A DNA stretch of 64,000 bases, from contig OZ005689.1 in NCBI GenBank assembly GCA_963930775.1, positions 30,652,159 through 30,716,158 on the forward strand. The letters run 5' to 3'. The notes beneath the pieces were generated by a model. The model saw only the letters and a program-made list of their open reading frames with translations, had not been told where the DNA came from and made no database searches. The position numbers and the translations under genes are program-made. The DNA is from Cliona cf. orientalis (lineage: Eukaryota > Porifera > Demospongiae > Clionaida > Clionaidae). The first letter of the stretch is position 1. Each line of letters opens with the position of its first letter. This document shows, one piece after another, positions 35,071-46,529 of the stretch.

Positions 35071-35902
35071 CTCTTAGTCGTTCTCTAGCTAGTGCAATGA
35101 TTTATTATAGTATTATGATTAATAATAATACTTATTACGTCACTACCCTCAGAAAGGAAGAGTCGTGACCGTGTGGTCTGCAGTGATAGAGAGAATGGTC
35201 CTAGGCATTTCAGTGTGCTACATGCCCTGACAACCCCGTTCTGTGTCCAGATACTTGTTTCAAAGCCTACCACAAAGGAATTATCGCACATAACTTATCT
35301 CGCTGCTCCACCCCCCAATTATCACTCGCCCCACCCCTCCAAACACTTATGACTACTTAGCAATAGGTACTTTATTTTGCTTCGCCCCACCCCTCGAAAC
35401 ACTTGACTACCTAGCTATAGCTACTTTATTTTGTTTTGCTCACCATTTAAGTCTGTACGCATGTCCTGTCCTAGAGTTACCATGACAGGCTTTTCGCTGG
35501 TTTACTCCACCGTTTGGCCACTAAAAACTTGTCCACAATCAACGCCCAGTGAGTCGAACCTCAATGAAACGCGTTCAGCTTATCTAAAGCTTAACGGACT
35601 CGTGAGGTCTTAGCGTTGCCATGGGTAGCTTCCCGATCTCATCGCTCAAGTTGCTAGCCTAAGGCAAGTCGATCTTTCTCTCTCCTTCCATACCTTCCAT
35701 CTTCAAAGCACGCGGTAGAAGGAAGCCGTCTAGGGGAAATGTCACATTCCGCATGACATCCAGGTGCGATATTTAAATATTTATTCGCCTCCGCTAAGTG
35801 CTAAGAGTCTTAACATCCAAAAGCCCAGCCATTGATATGCATGCAATGGCAGATACACTCTCCCCGAACAAAAAAGTGAGTGTGTTTTTAGTGGCTTCCC
35901 CT
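35071..35902. other. Intergenic, no gene seen
   Basis: Two partial copies of a CGCCCCACCCCTC-AAACACTT-GACTAC segment lie at 35327-35430. Nothing else is recognisable. Confidence 0.35.
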
Positions 35903-36437
35903 TCATGCTGTATCCGTACTTGCGTACAAGATTCCTGTTATCAATGAATGCCAGCATTTGAGGATGGTATGTCGAAGGAAAGCATCCTGTTGTACTGCTG
36001 CCACTTTTAGCTTTTGATGTGTAAACCCGCTTGTTTGCAAAAATTTACAAATCGCTGATTCAGTGACATCAATCTCCAGCACCGAAAGAAGCTCATCCCG
36101 AATCTCTCGTGGGTAGATTCCTGGTCTTCTCAAGCATAGGTATAGATAAAATTTGTAGCTGGGCAGGAGTAGTGAGTTTTCTGAATGCTCTGTCTTTCGG
36201 ATAAGGCCTCTTGGAAACAGAGCCATTTGTGCCAAGTAATTTCAATGTTCTAGAAACGGTAGACTTATCAACACACAGATTTTGAGCTATTTTAGCACAG
36301 GTAGTATACCCAAGGGCCTGTTTTTGCCATACCATTCGCCATCTTAAGTCTTCGCTATAAGCGCTACGGCACAATGTCTCAAAGGATCCAGAGGCCATAG
36401 TTGAGTCACTGTCACAAATATTAAATTTGGCATTCAA
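35903..36437 (-). pseudogene. Tc1/mariner-like transposase, N-terminal fragment
   Basis: The minus strand encodes paired helix-turn-helix sequence: YSEDLRWRMVWQKQALGYTT, VDKSTVSRTLKLLG, then in another frame RRPGIYPREIRDELLSVL and VTESAICKFLQTSGFTHQKL. This is the DNA-binding half of Tc1-type transposases. A frameshift lies near 36150. The catalytic domain is missing after DAFLRHTILK, so it is a truncated relic. Confidence 0.7.
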
Positions 36438-36849
36438 ATTTCATGGGTTAATCCGTTTTCGGATGTACCTTGTACCTAACGGGCCGGCCCAGGTCTAGGA
36501 AAATGTGCGGTGTGCATTTGCTCGCTGATTGGTCAGTGCTTTACATCCGCGTTTTGAACAATGTTTCCGTGTTACAAGGACTTGGAAAACCGCTGTACTC
36601 AGCAATGAGATGCAATGACAAACTCTTTTCATGAACCTTTGTTGCTGACACTGCCTCTTTTCCAATCCATAAAACCTACATAAGTATGTGTACAAACTAT
36701 TGTATTATACTCAGCTGCCTATTAATATTATAGTCAATCCATACCTTGTAGTAACTAGCCTTTCTGGTAGTCATTTTCTATAATACAACTTTATCATGAG
36801 ATTCTGAACATTCAGGAGCGTCCTTATCTTCACCTCCAGTAAATGGGTT

Positions 36850-37045
36850 ACTTGCCCACACTATGTAACAAGCAGGGACAGGCATCCAATTCTGGTGAGT
36901 TCATACAACCGGTCTTGACTGTACCTGGTAGGCCTTCATATGTGGTATATCAAGTATCACGCGCCATACAAACATCACGTCTGTTCTTCATGTTTCCATC
37001 CAACAAAAGCACATTCTTACATCCAAGATACTTGTATTGGTGAAC
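36850..37045 (-). pseudogene. Fragment with CxC-type DGNMKNRRDVC motif
   Basis: The minus strand gives KYLGCKNVLLLDGNMKNRRD, then VCMA, then (after a stop) YEGLPGTVKTGCMNSPEL. I recall this DGNMKN-x-R-x-VC...GLPG-x-x-x-x-GC order from uncharacterised transposon-type proteins of cnidarians. It is short, carries a stop and has no flanking exons. Confidence 0.35.
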
Positions 37046-37379
37046 TATAACAATGTACTGTAATTAAATCATTCCCACGTAACGCTGAACATCCTTTCTA
37101 CTGTTCTACAGTTACAGTATAGCTGGAAATATTGGCAGGAATTGAATATGGTGATTGGGCCCAAATCACCATTGCCTAGATATTGGTGAGTTCAAAATTG
37201 ACTGTTCAATACGGCATCACCACTATGCATGTAAAACTCTTAATTTGGTGATTTCCAAGGCATGCTGCCAAAACACCTTAAATTTTCAACAGTAGTCTCC
37301 ACTGCTTAGATGTTTGTGCATTAGCCTTGCATTGAGGTAGTCTTGTGCCCATCACGCATGTGATGGATGAGAAGTGGTA

Positions 37380-38426
37380 TATGTGACTGGATTTGGGAAA
37401 AATTCTCAGTAAGGGATCCGCATGTGATTCGTGCAATGCGCGTTTTTAGTAGCTCAGGTCGAAATTTGTCGAAGTCCAGATTTTATCATGTGACAGGATA
37501 TTATGAGAAAAGGGACCACTTAGCGCATTTCCCAAATTTTCATTTTAAAATGCTTATATCTCTGGAATCACAGCAGCTATGGACTTCAAACCTGGCATGA
37601 ATATTCTTACATCATCCTGCTACACTCGCTGCAAATCGCAAGCCCCGCCCACATCCGGTGTGGCCGGGGCGAGTGGCCGTGTCGATATTGTTCAAAAATC
37701 ACCGTTTTATGCCTCCCATTTGGCGGCTCACCGCTCGGGACAGGAGGCTTGTTGCAGCTTCTAACGTTGGATCTGTGAAGTAGAAGGCCCAAATTGCTTA
37801 CAAACGAAGTGGAAAGCCTGGGGCTCTTGAGGCCTTGAAATGGTAACAGTTTGAAAAATAATGGTCCCTTTTCTCATATCCTACCACATATACATAACGA
37901 ACTATTGCCGTTGTCTACGGAGGCTAGTCATACTACACGAAGGTGAAATAAGCCTTCACTTTGACCCACCTAGTCGGCCCAGCTGCCGTACCTGGAGCCC
38001 GTTGCTATGGGCGTTAATTAGAATTCTCTACCTAGATTCATCAAACGAGTGTAAGTTCCCTCACCTTTTTAGCTTCTTAGGCATATAAGAACAATTGGCT
38101 GTCATTGTCAACAACGAAATTCAACTCTTCCTCGATGTTTACGTTCATTTCGAACGGCTCCGCCCAGGTCCATTTAATTGATTTCCGGGTCACGCGTAAT
38201 ATGCGGAAACGCCATGTGTGCATAGCAACGCCTTTAGACCGTAATGTCTTGATTATTGGGGGTGTGGCGCGATCGCAAACAAAGCACTGTATCTCCACAA
38301 CGAAGCGCACCATTGGCCTAAGACTTGAACGCGGGTTAGCTCTATGGTAGAGCTTATCAACCATGCATCAAACTCAATTTTCAGAAAAAATCCCATACGG
38401 AGGGTTTTCCCAAATCCGGTCACATA
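37380..38426. mobile_element. TA-target MITE (TGTGACCGG family), copy I
   Basis: The termini are TATGTGACTGGATTTGGGAA and its inverse ending CCGGTCACATA. The body is that of copies II and III, but a second inverted-repeat element (37494-37886) is nested in it. It carries the same promoter-like and exon-like segment (see the findings). Confidence 0.8.
37494..37886. mobile_element. MITE nested in MITE copy I
   Basis: Inverted ends AGGATATTATGAGAAAAGGG and CCCTTTTCTCATATCCT enclose about 390 bp that is absent from copies II and III. Confidence 0.7.
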
Positions 38427-38837
38427 TATGGACAAACGTGTACAGGACCTGTGACACCCATTCAGCCTACAATGCATGTGTGCACCAATCAGATACGTGG
38501 AATAAAGTCACATGACTAGGCGGGCATGAAAGGAACATAAATTAATGATTGTGCATGCATGTTCGTACCCTGGGACCAGGGTACCAATGGTATGTTAACT
38601 TGTTCACATTTCTTATTCATATACACCAGAAATATTGTGTCAGCATGCATTCCTCGGTGACACAGCTAGACCCTATACACGTTCATCCAGACCCTTTCTC
38701 TCTGCGTGTGTGAAACGGGGCTGGGCACAAGACTAGCATTGAGGTTCTAAGGATGATACTGACTACTGTATCTAAGGATGCACTGATACATATACACTGT
38801 AAGCACTTGTACTTACAAACTGAAGTACACAATTATA

Positions 38838-39499
38838 TATGTGACCGGATTTGGGAAAACCCTCCGTAAGGGATCCGCGCATGATTCATGCAATGCGCGT
38901 TTTTAGTAGCTCAGGTCGAAATTTGTCAAAGTCCAGGTTTTGTCATATACATGTCAAACAACACTTCTTAACTGTTGCCGTCATCTACAAAGGCTCTATA
39001 CAAAGGCGAAATAAGCCTTCATTTTGACCCACCTAGTTGGCCCAGCTGCCGTATCCGGAGCCCGTTGCTATGGGTGCTAATTATAATTCTTTACCTAGAT
39101 ACAGCTAGATTCATCAAACTATTGTACATTCGCTCACCTTTTTTGCTTCTTGGGCATCTAAGAACAAACGGCTGTCGTCAACAACGAAATTCAACTCTTC
39201 CTCGATGTTTACGTTCATTTTGAATGGCTCCGCCCAGGTCCATTTAATTGATTTCCGGGTAACGCGTAGTATGCGGAAACGCCATACCGTGCATAGCAAT
39301 GCCTTTAGACAGTAATTTCTCGATTAATGGGGGGTGTGGCGCAATCGCAAACAAAGCGCAGTATCTCCACAATGAAGCGCGTGATCGGCCTAAGACTTGA
39401 ACGCGGGTTAGCTCTATGGTAGAGCTTATCACCAATGCATCGAACTCAATTTTCAGAAAATATCCCATACGGAGGGTTTTTCCCAAATCCGGTCACATA
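38838..39499. mobile_element. TA-target MITE (TGTGACCGG family), copy II
   Basis: Inverted ends TGTGACCGGATTTGGGAAAA (left) and its complement (right), about 660 bp, flanked by TA. It lies directly against the LTR of the ruined Gypsy element. It contains the conserved frame beginning MNVNIEEELNFVVD that ends at an AAG/GTGAGC splice donor. Confidence 0.85.
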
Positions 39500-41177
39500 T
39501 TGTTATGTATCGCAGGTAGGGGTAGGGGTAGCACAATAGCTTCGCAATAAGCCAACAAATATCACATAATAGCAGGACTAACTTACACAAGCAGCAGTAC
39601 AGACTTTTATACACAAAGAAGCGGGGCTGTCAGGGCCCATCTACAACAGTTGCATGAGAACAGACAGCGAGACACAAAATTTAAATGATTGCTTGGTGAC
39701 ATAACAATTAAGGCGGCCATAGGTGTGACAAAATACAGTTCACAACACCACTCCCCACTTTTTTTTCCTTGCTTGTTAGCGGCCATAACGCTCACGTACC
39801 TTTCGTCTACGAGTACTCCGTGCCGCATTGTTATTGCACTGCTTGTCAGATTGGCTTCCGTCACCGTTTCCAACTTCCTCCTGGTTTGCACTATCATTGG
39901 TGAGCCAATATTGTATTGTGCAAGTGGAGCTCGAATCTTCGATGGCCAGCACCTGGAAGCACATGCATCACAGCTCCTGCACCAATATTGCACATCTCTG
40001 TAGAGGTTCACCCAATAAAATCTTTTTCGAACTTGTCCAGTCGTCTTGGCTATACGTTGGCAAATTGTGTAGCAAATGGAGTACAGATGGCTGGAGATCC
40101 TTTGGTACTACTAGCTGCTCTGTGATCTCCAGTAGCATTTTCCCACATGCGGTAGAGCACACCATTATAGAGCTTCAAGCTGTCCCACTGAGCCCAACAT
40201 GCTTTAGTAGTCTCGCTTTGTGGCGTCACCTCTCCCAGAATGGCTTTGTGACACTCTTCTCAAGCCATGTAATTACTGGATGAATATCCTTATCTTGCAA
40301 ATCCGTTGTAGTCCAAGTACTGATATCTGGATGACTGTCAAACATCACCGACTGGCACAATGCACCAATTACTGCTGCCTCTTGCTTTCCATGCAGGTGA
40401 TCTCAGACTCAAGTCCATCATAATGATTACAAGGTAGGTACAAGCATGGTTGTCTCGAGAGGGCATCAGCATTGCCGTGACTGGCTCCAGAACAGTGCTA
40501 TACATCAAAATCACATTACTGAAGTTGCTCTATCCAGCGTGCAAGTTGGCCCTCAGGGGCTTTGAAGTTCAAAAGTCAGCGAAGTGCAGCATGGCAGGAC
40601 AAAACTTCGTCCATAAAGATAGCAATGAAAGTGACGAATTGCTTTCACCATTCCTAGCAATTCTTTACGAGTCACAGTATTGACGTGCTCGATTTAGGCT
40701 GCGACTGAAATAGGCTATCACTCTCTCCTGACCATCCTGGAGCTGCGAAAGCACCGCACCAATGCCACCATTGCTTGCGTCTGTATCAAGAATAAATTTT
40801 CCATTGGGATTGGGGTATCCAAGCACAGAAACACTAGTGAGAGCCTGCTTAAGCTGAAAGAATGCCGCGTCTGCTCCTTGAGACCACCTGAATGGTTTCT
40901 CTTCTGTAAAAGTTGTGAAATATCTGAAAATGTTTGAATATATCGACGATAATAGGAACATAGCCCAATAAAGCTCTTCACTTCGGATGCATCAGCAGGA
41001 GTTGGCAACACTGAAATGGCTAGTATCTTTTGAGGGTCTGTCGAGATTCCCTTTTCACTGACAACATGGCCGAGATTGTTGACCTCTCTTTGAAACTAAA
41101 TGCATTCTTGGGTGATAACTTGAGCCTTGCCTTCTGTAGTCACGTAAAGATCTGCCAAAGGTTAGAAACATGATTAA

Positions 41178-42176
41178 GGTACCATTAAAGTGCGTGGGCG
41201 TGAGCGTGAGGATTGGCTAATTCAATCACCGAATCGTGAGGGGGCGTGGCCGAAGAGGCCATATGAGTGCTTTTGGTCGAAGATGGGCGTGTCCAGAATC
41301 GGCCAGGGATGATTATGCGCGTGTAATTAGCGACCAGAAGTGGCCCCTGAAGAAAACACCGGTAATTGCCCACATCAAAGCAAGATCAAAGCATTCTTTC
41401 TTAACTATTAACCGCAACGACTTAAAAAAAAAAAAAGCTAATTAGGCCTAATTAAGGATGTGGGCGTGTTCCTGGCACTGTGTGCAGTGTGTGCGTGTGC
41501 GTGAATGCAGGTTTTATTGCTTCCGATTGGGCATGGCTTCACGGGCCAGTGCTTGGACATTGGCGCCTGGGACTTGGCCTCGGCGATAGGTGGGCGTATC
41601 CCGGAAGCGGTGGTGACCTTTGAACCCCGCGAGGAGGCTTTGGGGGCGTGGCAGGAGGTCAAAGGTGAGGCCATGTCGGTTAATGAGGCACTGTACGCCG
41701 GTGCGATGGAGGGGACCGTACGGCTGGACGGAAGCTGACGATGGTTTGAAGCGGATGTGGTTGCGATGACGTGTTGTTACCCCGCCCACACAGGAAATGA
41801 GGTGAGCCCTTGTGTGGGCAGTGTGGCAGAACGGCCTTGAAGTGTTTGTGTGTGTTTTGGCCTTGAGGAAGCTGTGAGTTTTAATTGGGAATGATTGTGG
41901 GCTTCCGGCGGACATCCGGTGGCCAGTCGGCACTTGATTGAGAATGGTGGTCCTTGAGGCACAGGGTGGGGCTGTTTTGGGCGTGGCCTGGCCCCTCCCT
42001 TCCGGCTCGGCTTCCGGTCCATTGAGGATATTAAATGAACACTTCCGGCCCTAGCAGCCACACCCCTGAGACCTGGACAATTAAAAGGGCGTGGTCACAC
42101 ATGTACCTCACTAATGACTTTGATGTGGTTTAGGTGTCATATTCCCCACCTCACGCCCACGCAATTTAATGGTACC
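41178..42176. mobile_element. TTAA-target DNA element, copy 2 (999 bp)
   Basis: TTAA flanks both ends (41174-41177, 42177-42180). The inverted termini are those of copy 1 (GGTACCATTAAA...GCGTGGGCGTGAG). It lies reversed relative to copy 1 and inserted in the reverse transcriptase region of the Gypsy relic. The frames MRGRGRRGHMSAFGRRWACP (41236-41445) and the pair at 41505-41738 (+) / 41514-41933 (-) remain open. Confidence 0.85.
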
Positions 42177-43964
42177 TTAAGGAAGGATACACCTGGCACT
42201 AACACATCATCACGATAGACTAATGCAACAGTGATAGGTAATCCAGCAAGTACCTGCTCCATCGATCTCTCAAATGTTGCAGGAGCGTTACAAAGACCAA
42301 AAGTCATCACTGTAAATTGCCATAGACCATTACTGGCTGAGAAGACAGAATTATCTTCTTATCTAACTCGACCTGCAAATACCCACTCTTCAAGTCAAGG
42401 GTTGAGAACCACTTCGATCCAGTCAGGGCCTCCAAGGTGTCGTCAATTCGAGGGAGAGGATAGGAGTCCTTGTGGGCACACTATTCAGTTTCCGATAATC
42501 AACACAAAATCTTGTGCTTCCGTCCTTTTTCTTCACTAGCACCACCAGTGACGACCAAGGACTGGCTGATGGTTCTATTATTCCATCATCCTTCATCTCA
42601 GCAATAGCTTTATCAGCCTCCTCCCTCTTCGCAAACGGAAATTGCCGAGGTGGCTGCCTCCCTGGAGCTGCTGTACTGGTATTGGTGCGATGCTTCACAA
42701 GGTCAGTCGGGCCAAATCGTGGGATCCCTGTGAAAAGAGACCAGAAAATGCATATAATAAATAAATTATACAGCATCTCCTTCTGAATTTTATCCAACCC
42801 AACAATACTCTTTTTATAAAGCTCTCTCACATAATTTGGCAGCTTTATCTCGCCTTGAACTCTGATAACGTTGCCCACACCATCCCCGAGATTGTCACAG
42901 ATAGAAATACCACACATAGGTTCACAAACAGCCAGTTCTGTTCCTTTCTTGATTCGGTGAGGGTGATCAGACATGTTCATCAATCGCAAGGGAACACCTT
43001 CCCTTTCCAAATATAGGAGAGTCCTTCCAATCAATACTCCATCGGCTGCTTGGCTGGTAGCTGCTCCAGGTTCTATTAATCCCCACTTTGCTGCACCTAC
43101 TGATCCTTCAACCCGAGCTGTTACCACAGTTCTGAACGGGGAGGAACATCAACACATTCCATTAGCAGAACCCGGCAGCATGACTTATCCGATTGTGAGC
43201 ATGACTTAATAAAGGGAATTTCTTCATCACCCACCAGGAGCTTTCCATCCCTGAAATCAACAAGGCAACCATGAGGTTGAAGAAAGTCCGTTCCCACGAT
43301 ACAATCATCTGTGATGTCCGCCACCCACATCTCGTGCTGTACTTGAAGAGTACCAATACTGAGCTGCAACTTCCCTTTCCCAAGGACAGGTGCCTTCTCC
43401 CCGGTTACTGTCTTCATCCAACATTTATTCAGAAACACATTATGATCTTGCTTATCCAAATCTGATGTAACAATAGAAATATTGCTTCCAGTGTCCACGG
43501 TTATACAGCACTGAGCTCCATTATCTTTTCCTGACACTGCTGGACTATCTTGTAACTCGCACATCAATCCAGTTTTTCACATAAAATTAGGGGCTTGAGA
43601 ATTAGCTGAGCTCTGCCCCGCGAGCTCAGCTATTGGTCGTTTCCTGAATGGGAAGCGGAAGATGCTTGCCAGTCTCTCTGAACATATCACCGTTTTCTGC
43701 AGTTCCAACAGATAATGTTGCTGTTAGCCGGAGCTCTACTTCTCTGCCTCTGATTTGATCTTTGATTTTCTTGCTCAGAAATACGCTGGAATGCTTTCAA
43801 AGACTTCTGCATCTTCTGAATTTCACCTTGAAGCTGCTGAAATTGCACTAACTGTTGCTGCTCAGCTTCTTGCCTCGAATTCTCTTCCAGCTGCACCTCC
43901 CACACTGCTCCTGCTACTCTTCGGTGTCGACTGGCTGATAGGACTCCAGTTCCTACTCAGTGCA

Positions 43965-44610
43965 GTTAAGGACTGTCTCACCTGTGTTTGTCAATGAAAT
44001 ATGCTCATTTTCAGGAGCTAATACTAGTGCTTGTGTGACAATTGAGTACTGATCATGATATTGAAATTGAAGCCCAACTCTAGTACTTTCATAATATGAA
44101 ACAATTAACCACAAATATCTAATCAATTAAGCGGTATAACCACGATTAACCATGCCCTCTGAAACACTATTGTTCCTGTCAGATTTTGTTACCTTAAGTA
44201 GACAAGGTTAAAATCTAAGCTGCTGTTTTTGATTTTCACCGAGGGATATTCGGAAACAACATTGTGGTAAGAAAAAAATCGCAAAAAACGCTATTACAGC
44301 TACCCTGATGGGACGATCTTTCGCACGCACACAAAGCGGAGTGAGCAGTCAACTTATCCCTTGGCAGATCCTCGATGACTATCTCGAAGTTTAGCTTTCC
44401 ACCATTCAAACTGATAAACAACCCCTGGAACAATGATGGACCTCGCAGAATAAAAAAATCGCTTGAATGCTGCAGCTATGCGGCTACACAGCCGTGGCTT
44501 GTACTATGCCACTATCGGGTGACGTCACGTCTAACCGTTAATTGGCCACAAATTGCACGCTAAGTGGCCGTTAGTACAGGCGCATGATAAGACTTGAGAC
44601 AGTCCTTAAC
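43965..44610. mobile_element. MITE with GTTAAGGACTGTCTCA ends
   Basis: GTTAAGGACTGTCTCA at the left and TGAGACAGTCCTTAAC at the right are perfect inverses. The body is non-coding. It interrupts the Gypsy relic between its gag and Cys-knuckle parts. Confidence 0.65.
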
Positions 44611-45252
44611 CGATTATACGCGAGATGCGCCTTAAGGCGCATGCGCGTGCCTGTCATTGAGCGCGAGAGACGCCTTAAGGCGCAAGCGCCATTATTGCTG
44701 TGCTATAGCCACGCCCATCATTCCATAGTAGATTAGTTTGGGCTTGGCATCCTGTCTGAGGTTAGTACAGGAAATACCTTACTCCATTGTGGCTTCGAGG
44801 TCACTTGTTGACCTTCAGAAAGGAAGTACTAACGAGATTACTTATCGAGATGGCCACGATCGACCTAAGCGTTGAAGTAGCCTTGTTTTCTGCCACAGTA
44901 TGTGCAGTACAGACATATCGCTAAGCGTACAGTTAGACTAGGTCTATGTCTACCTTACTGTGTAGACAAAGTGAGATGAAGAGTTCTAACCACGGATGGA
45001 CTTGAGACGGCGACGGTTTGGAGGTAAGTAAGCTTTTAAGCTTTTATGATCAGAAATAGCGTACTATATGTACATACGAAGCTAACTACGAAGGTTGTAC
45101 AATGACTCCGTGTGAATAAAGCGTCCATAGCTATGACAACCGTTCTAGGACGCTGCACAAAGACTAATAGCTAGTACACTATTTTTACATAAATTAATTT
45201 AGCGGTTACAGGTAATGACGTCATGTACATTCCGCGTATAATCAGTTAAACG
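44604..45252. mobile_element. MITE with TTAACCGATTATACGCG ends
   Basis: The left end TTAACCGATTATACGCG and right end CGCGTATAATCAGTTAAA are inverted repeats with one mismatch. It abuts the previous MITE. A GCGCCTTAAGGCGCATGCGC palindrome lies near 44623. A similar TTAACCGATTATACGC occurs at 31892, near the inverted exon. Confidence 0.5.
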
Positions 45253-45919
45253 CACTGAGTATGCACACTGCAAAGCTTCTTTGAGGCTACTAGGGTGATT
45301 CTGTCTTAGTAACCCTACGTGCATTTCTTCATCAGGCATAAACTGATCACGAGTGAGCACTTGTAGCATAGCTGTGGTAGCATCCGGATATGCTAGACGG
45401 GCAAGTCGGTTACATCTTCCGCCAGCTCTAGCAGAGTCTCCTCCTGATGGTGCATTCGTGCTCTAAGCTGTGCTCTGTTCAGCTCTGATTGATGTGCGGA
45501 ACTCTCCAGGGCTGCTGTCAGCACCTCGAAGTTCTGACGATCTTCACTAGGCAGGTTAGGGAGCACAGTTGCTGTTGGCCCCCTCAAATTCACAGCCAAA
45601 ACAGTAGCCTTTTGCTCATCATTCCAATGATTTAAACCTGCCAGTAGCTCGAACTGAGCTCGGTATGCATCCCAGGTAGTCTTCCCATCATAAGTGGCTG
45701 GTTCAGTTGCTAGCGCACTGGCCGTAGCTGGCGCCTCGATCCCTCCACCAATGTTGGGTGTTACTGCTGATGCTGGCGGGAGTACACCAAAAGGTCTTGA
45801 TGAAATCTCCTGTAATGATTGCTTCACCTGCATCAATTCCTCCCTGAGCTCTTGTCTCATGATCTTCCGCTTAACATTTAGCTGTTTCTGGCACTCAACA
45901 ACAATAGCAAGTTCTGATA

Positions 45920-46022
45920 AAAACTGGACTTTGACATTTTTCGACCTGAGGTACTGAAAACGTGCATTGCGCGAATAGCGCGCGGATCCCATATGCCAGG
46001 TTTTCCCGTAGACGGTCACATC
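45920..46022. mobile_element. TA-target MITE, terminal fragment (copy IV)
   Basis: About 100 bp matches the terminal part of copies I-III (TTTCGACCTGAGGTACTGAA, then CGCGGATCCCATA, ending GACGGTCACAT). The rest is missing. Confidence 0.6.
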
Positions 46023-46529
46023 TGAGGAATCCTGGGTAGAATAAGAACTGGAGAGATGTAGTTACGCATAATATAGGCAGATACACAGTGGGCGGGCATG
46101 AGACTTCCAAAGGATATACTTTACATACTACATGACCAAGGAGTGATGACGCTTTACCATTTTGTTAAGTCTGGCTATTGGGGGAGGTCTGGTGGGTATA
46201 CACTAGACTGGGAGGCTGATACATTTCACTTATATGACATTGTACATGTTCATTGAAAGAAGTTGTCTGTATGCATGCACATCACCGTAAGGTTTTCTTT
46301 GCCATTTAGGATACTCCCACGTCAAATAATGATAGTCTCAATGTGACTGTGGAGAGTGATGAAGAGACTGACAGTCTCAACGTGACAGTGGAGAGTAATA
46401 ATGGCTCCCTGTCGTTCCAACCCCTCAAAGAAAGGTTAGAGAGAGGATAGAAAATACGTCATTAAATTTTATTCCATCAAGTATTTGCTTCATGGACTTG
46501 AAATAATTGAACAAGTTTATCAAGCAAGT

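Larger units (their letters stand above)
39502..46019 (-). pseudogene. Degenerate Ty3/Gypsy element
   Basis: On the minus strand the order is gag (45240-46019, ATYDGKTTWDAYRAQFELLA), a Cys knuckle (CWNCRKR, 43687-43905), protease (VDTGSNISIV and IVGTDFL, 43121-43567), reverse transcriptase start (42423-42900, KDGSTRFCVDYRKLN), RT end and RNase H (40665-41011, LDTDASNGGIGAVL) and the integrase zinc part (YWCRSCDACASR, near 39900-40010). Most of the integrase core is deleted, and the frame runs on to a YGR end. A candidate 3' LTR is 39502-39745, preceded by a purine tract. Frames shift repeatedly. Insertions split it: the TTAA element (41178-42176) and two MITEs (43965-45252). A fragment of the TGTGACCGG MITE sits at its upstream edge. 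Confidence 0.75.

Noticed and set aside
41505..41738. Bacterial-looking frame, possible horizontal transfer
   Set aside because: The Gly/Ala/Val-rich look follows from GC content, and the frame lies within a TTAA element that also occurs at 25670-27077. Treated as part of the element.
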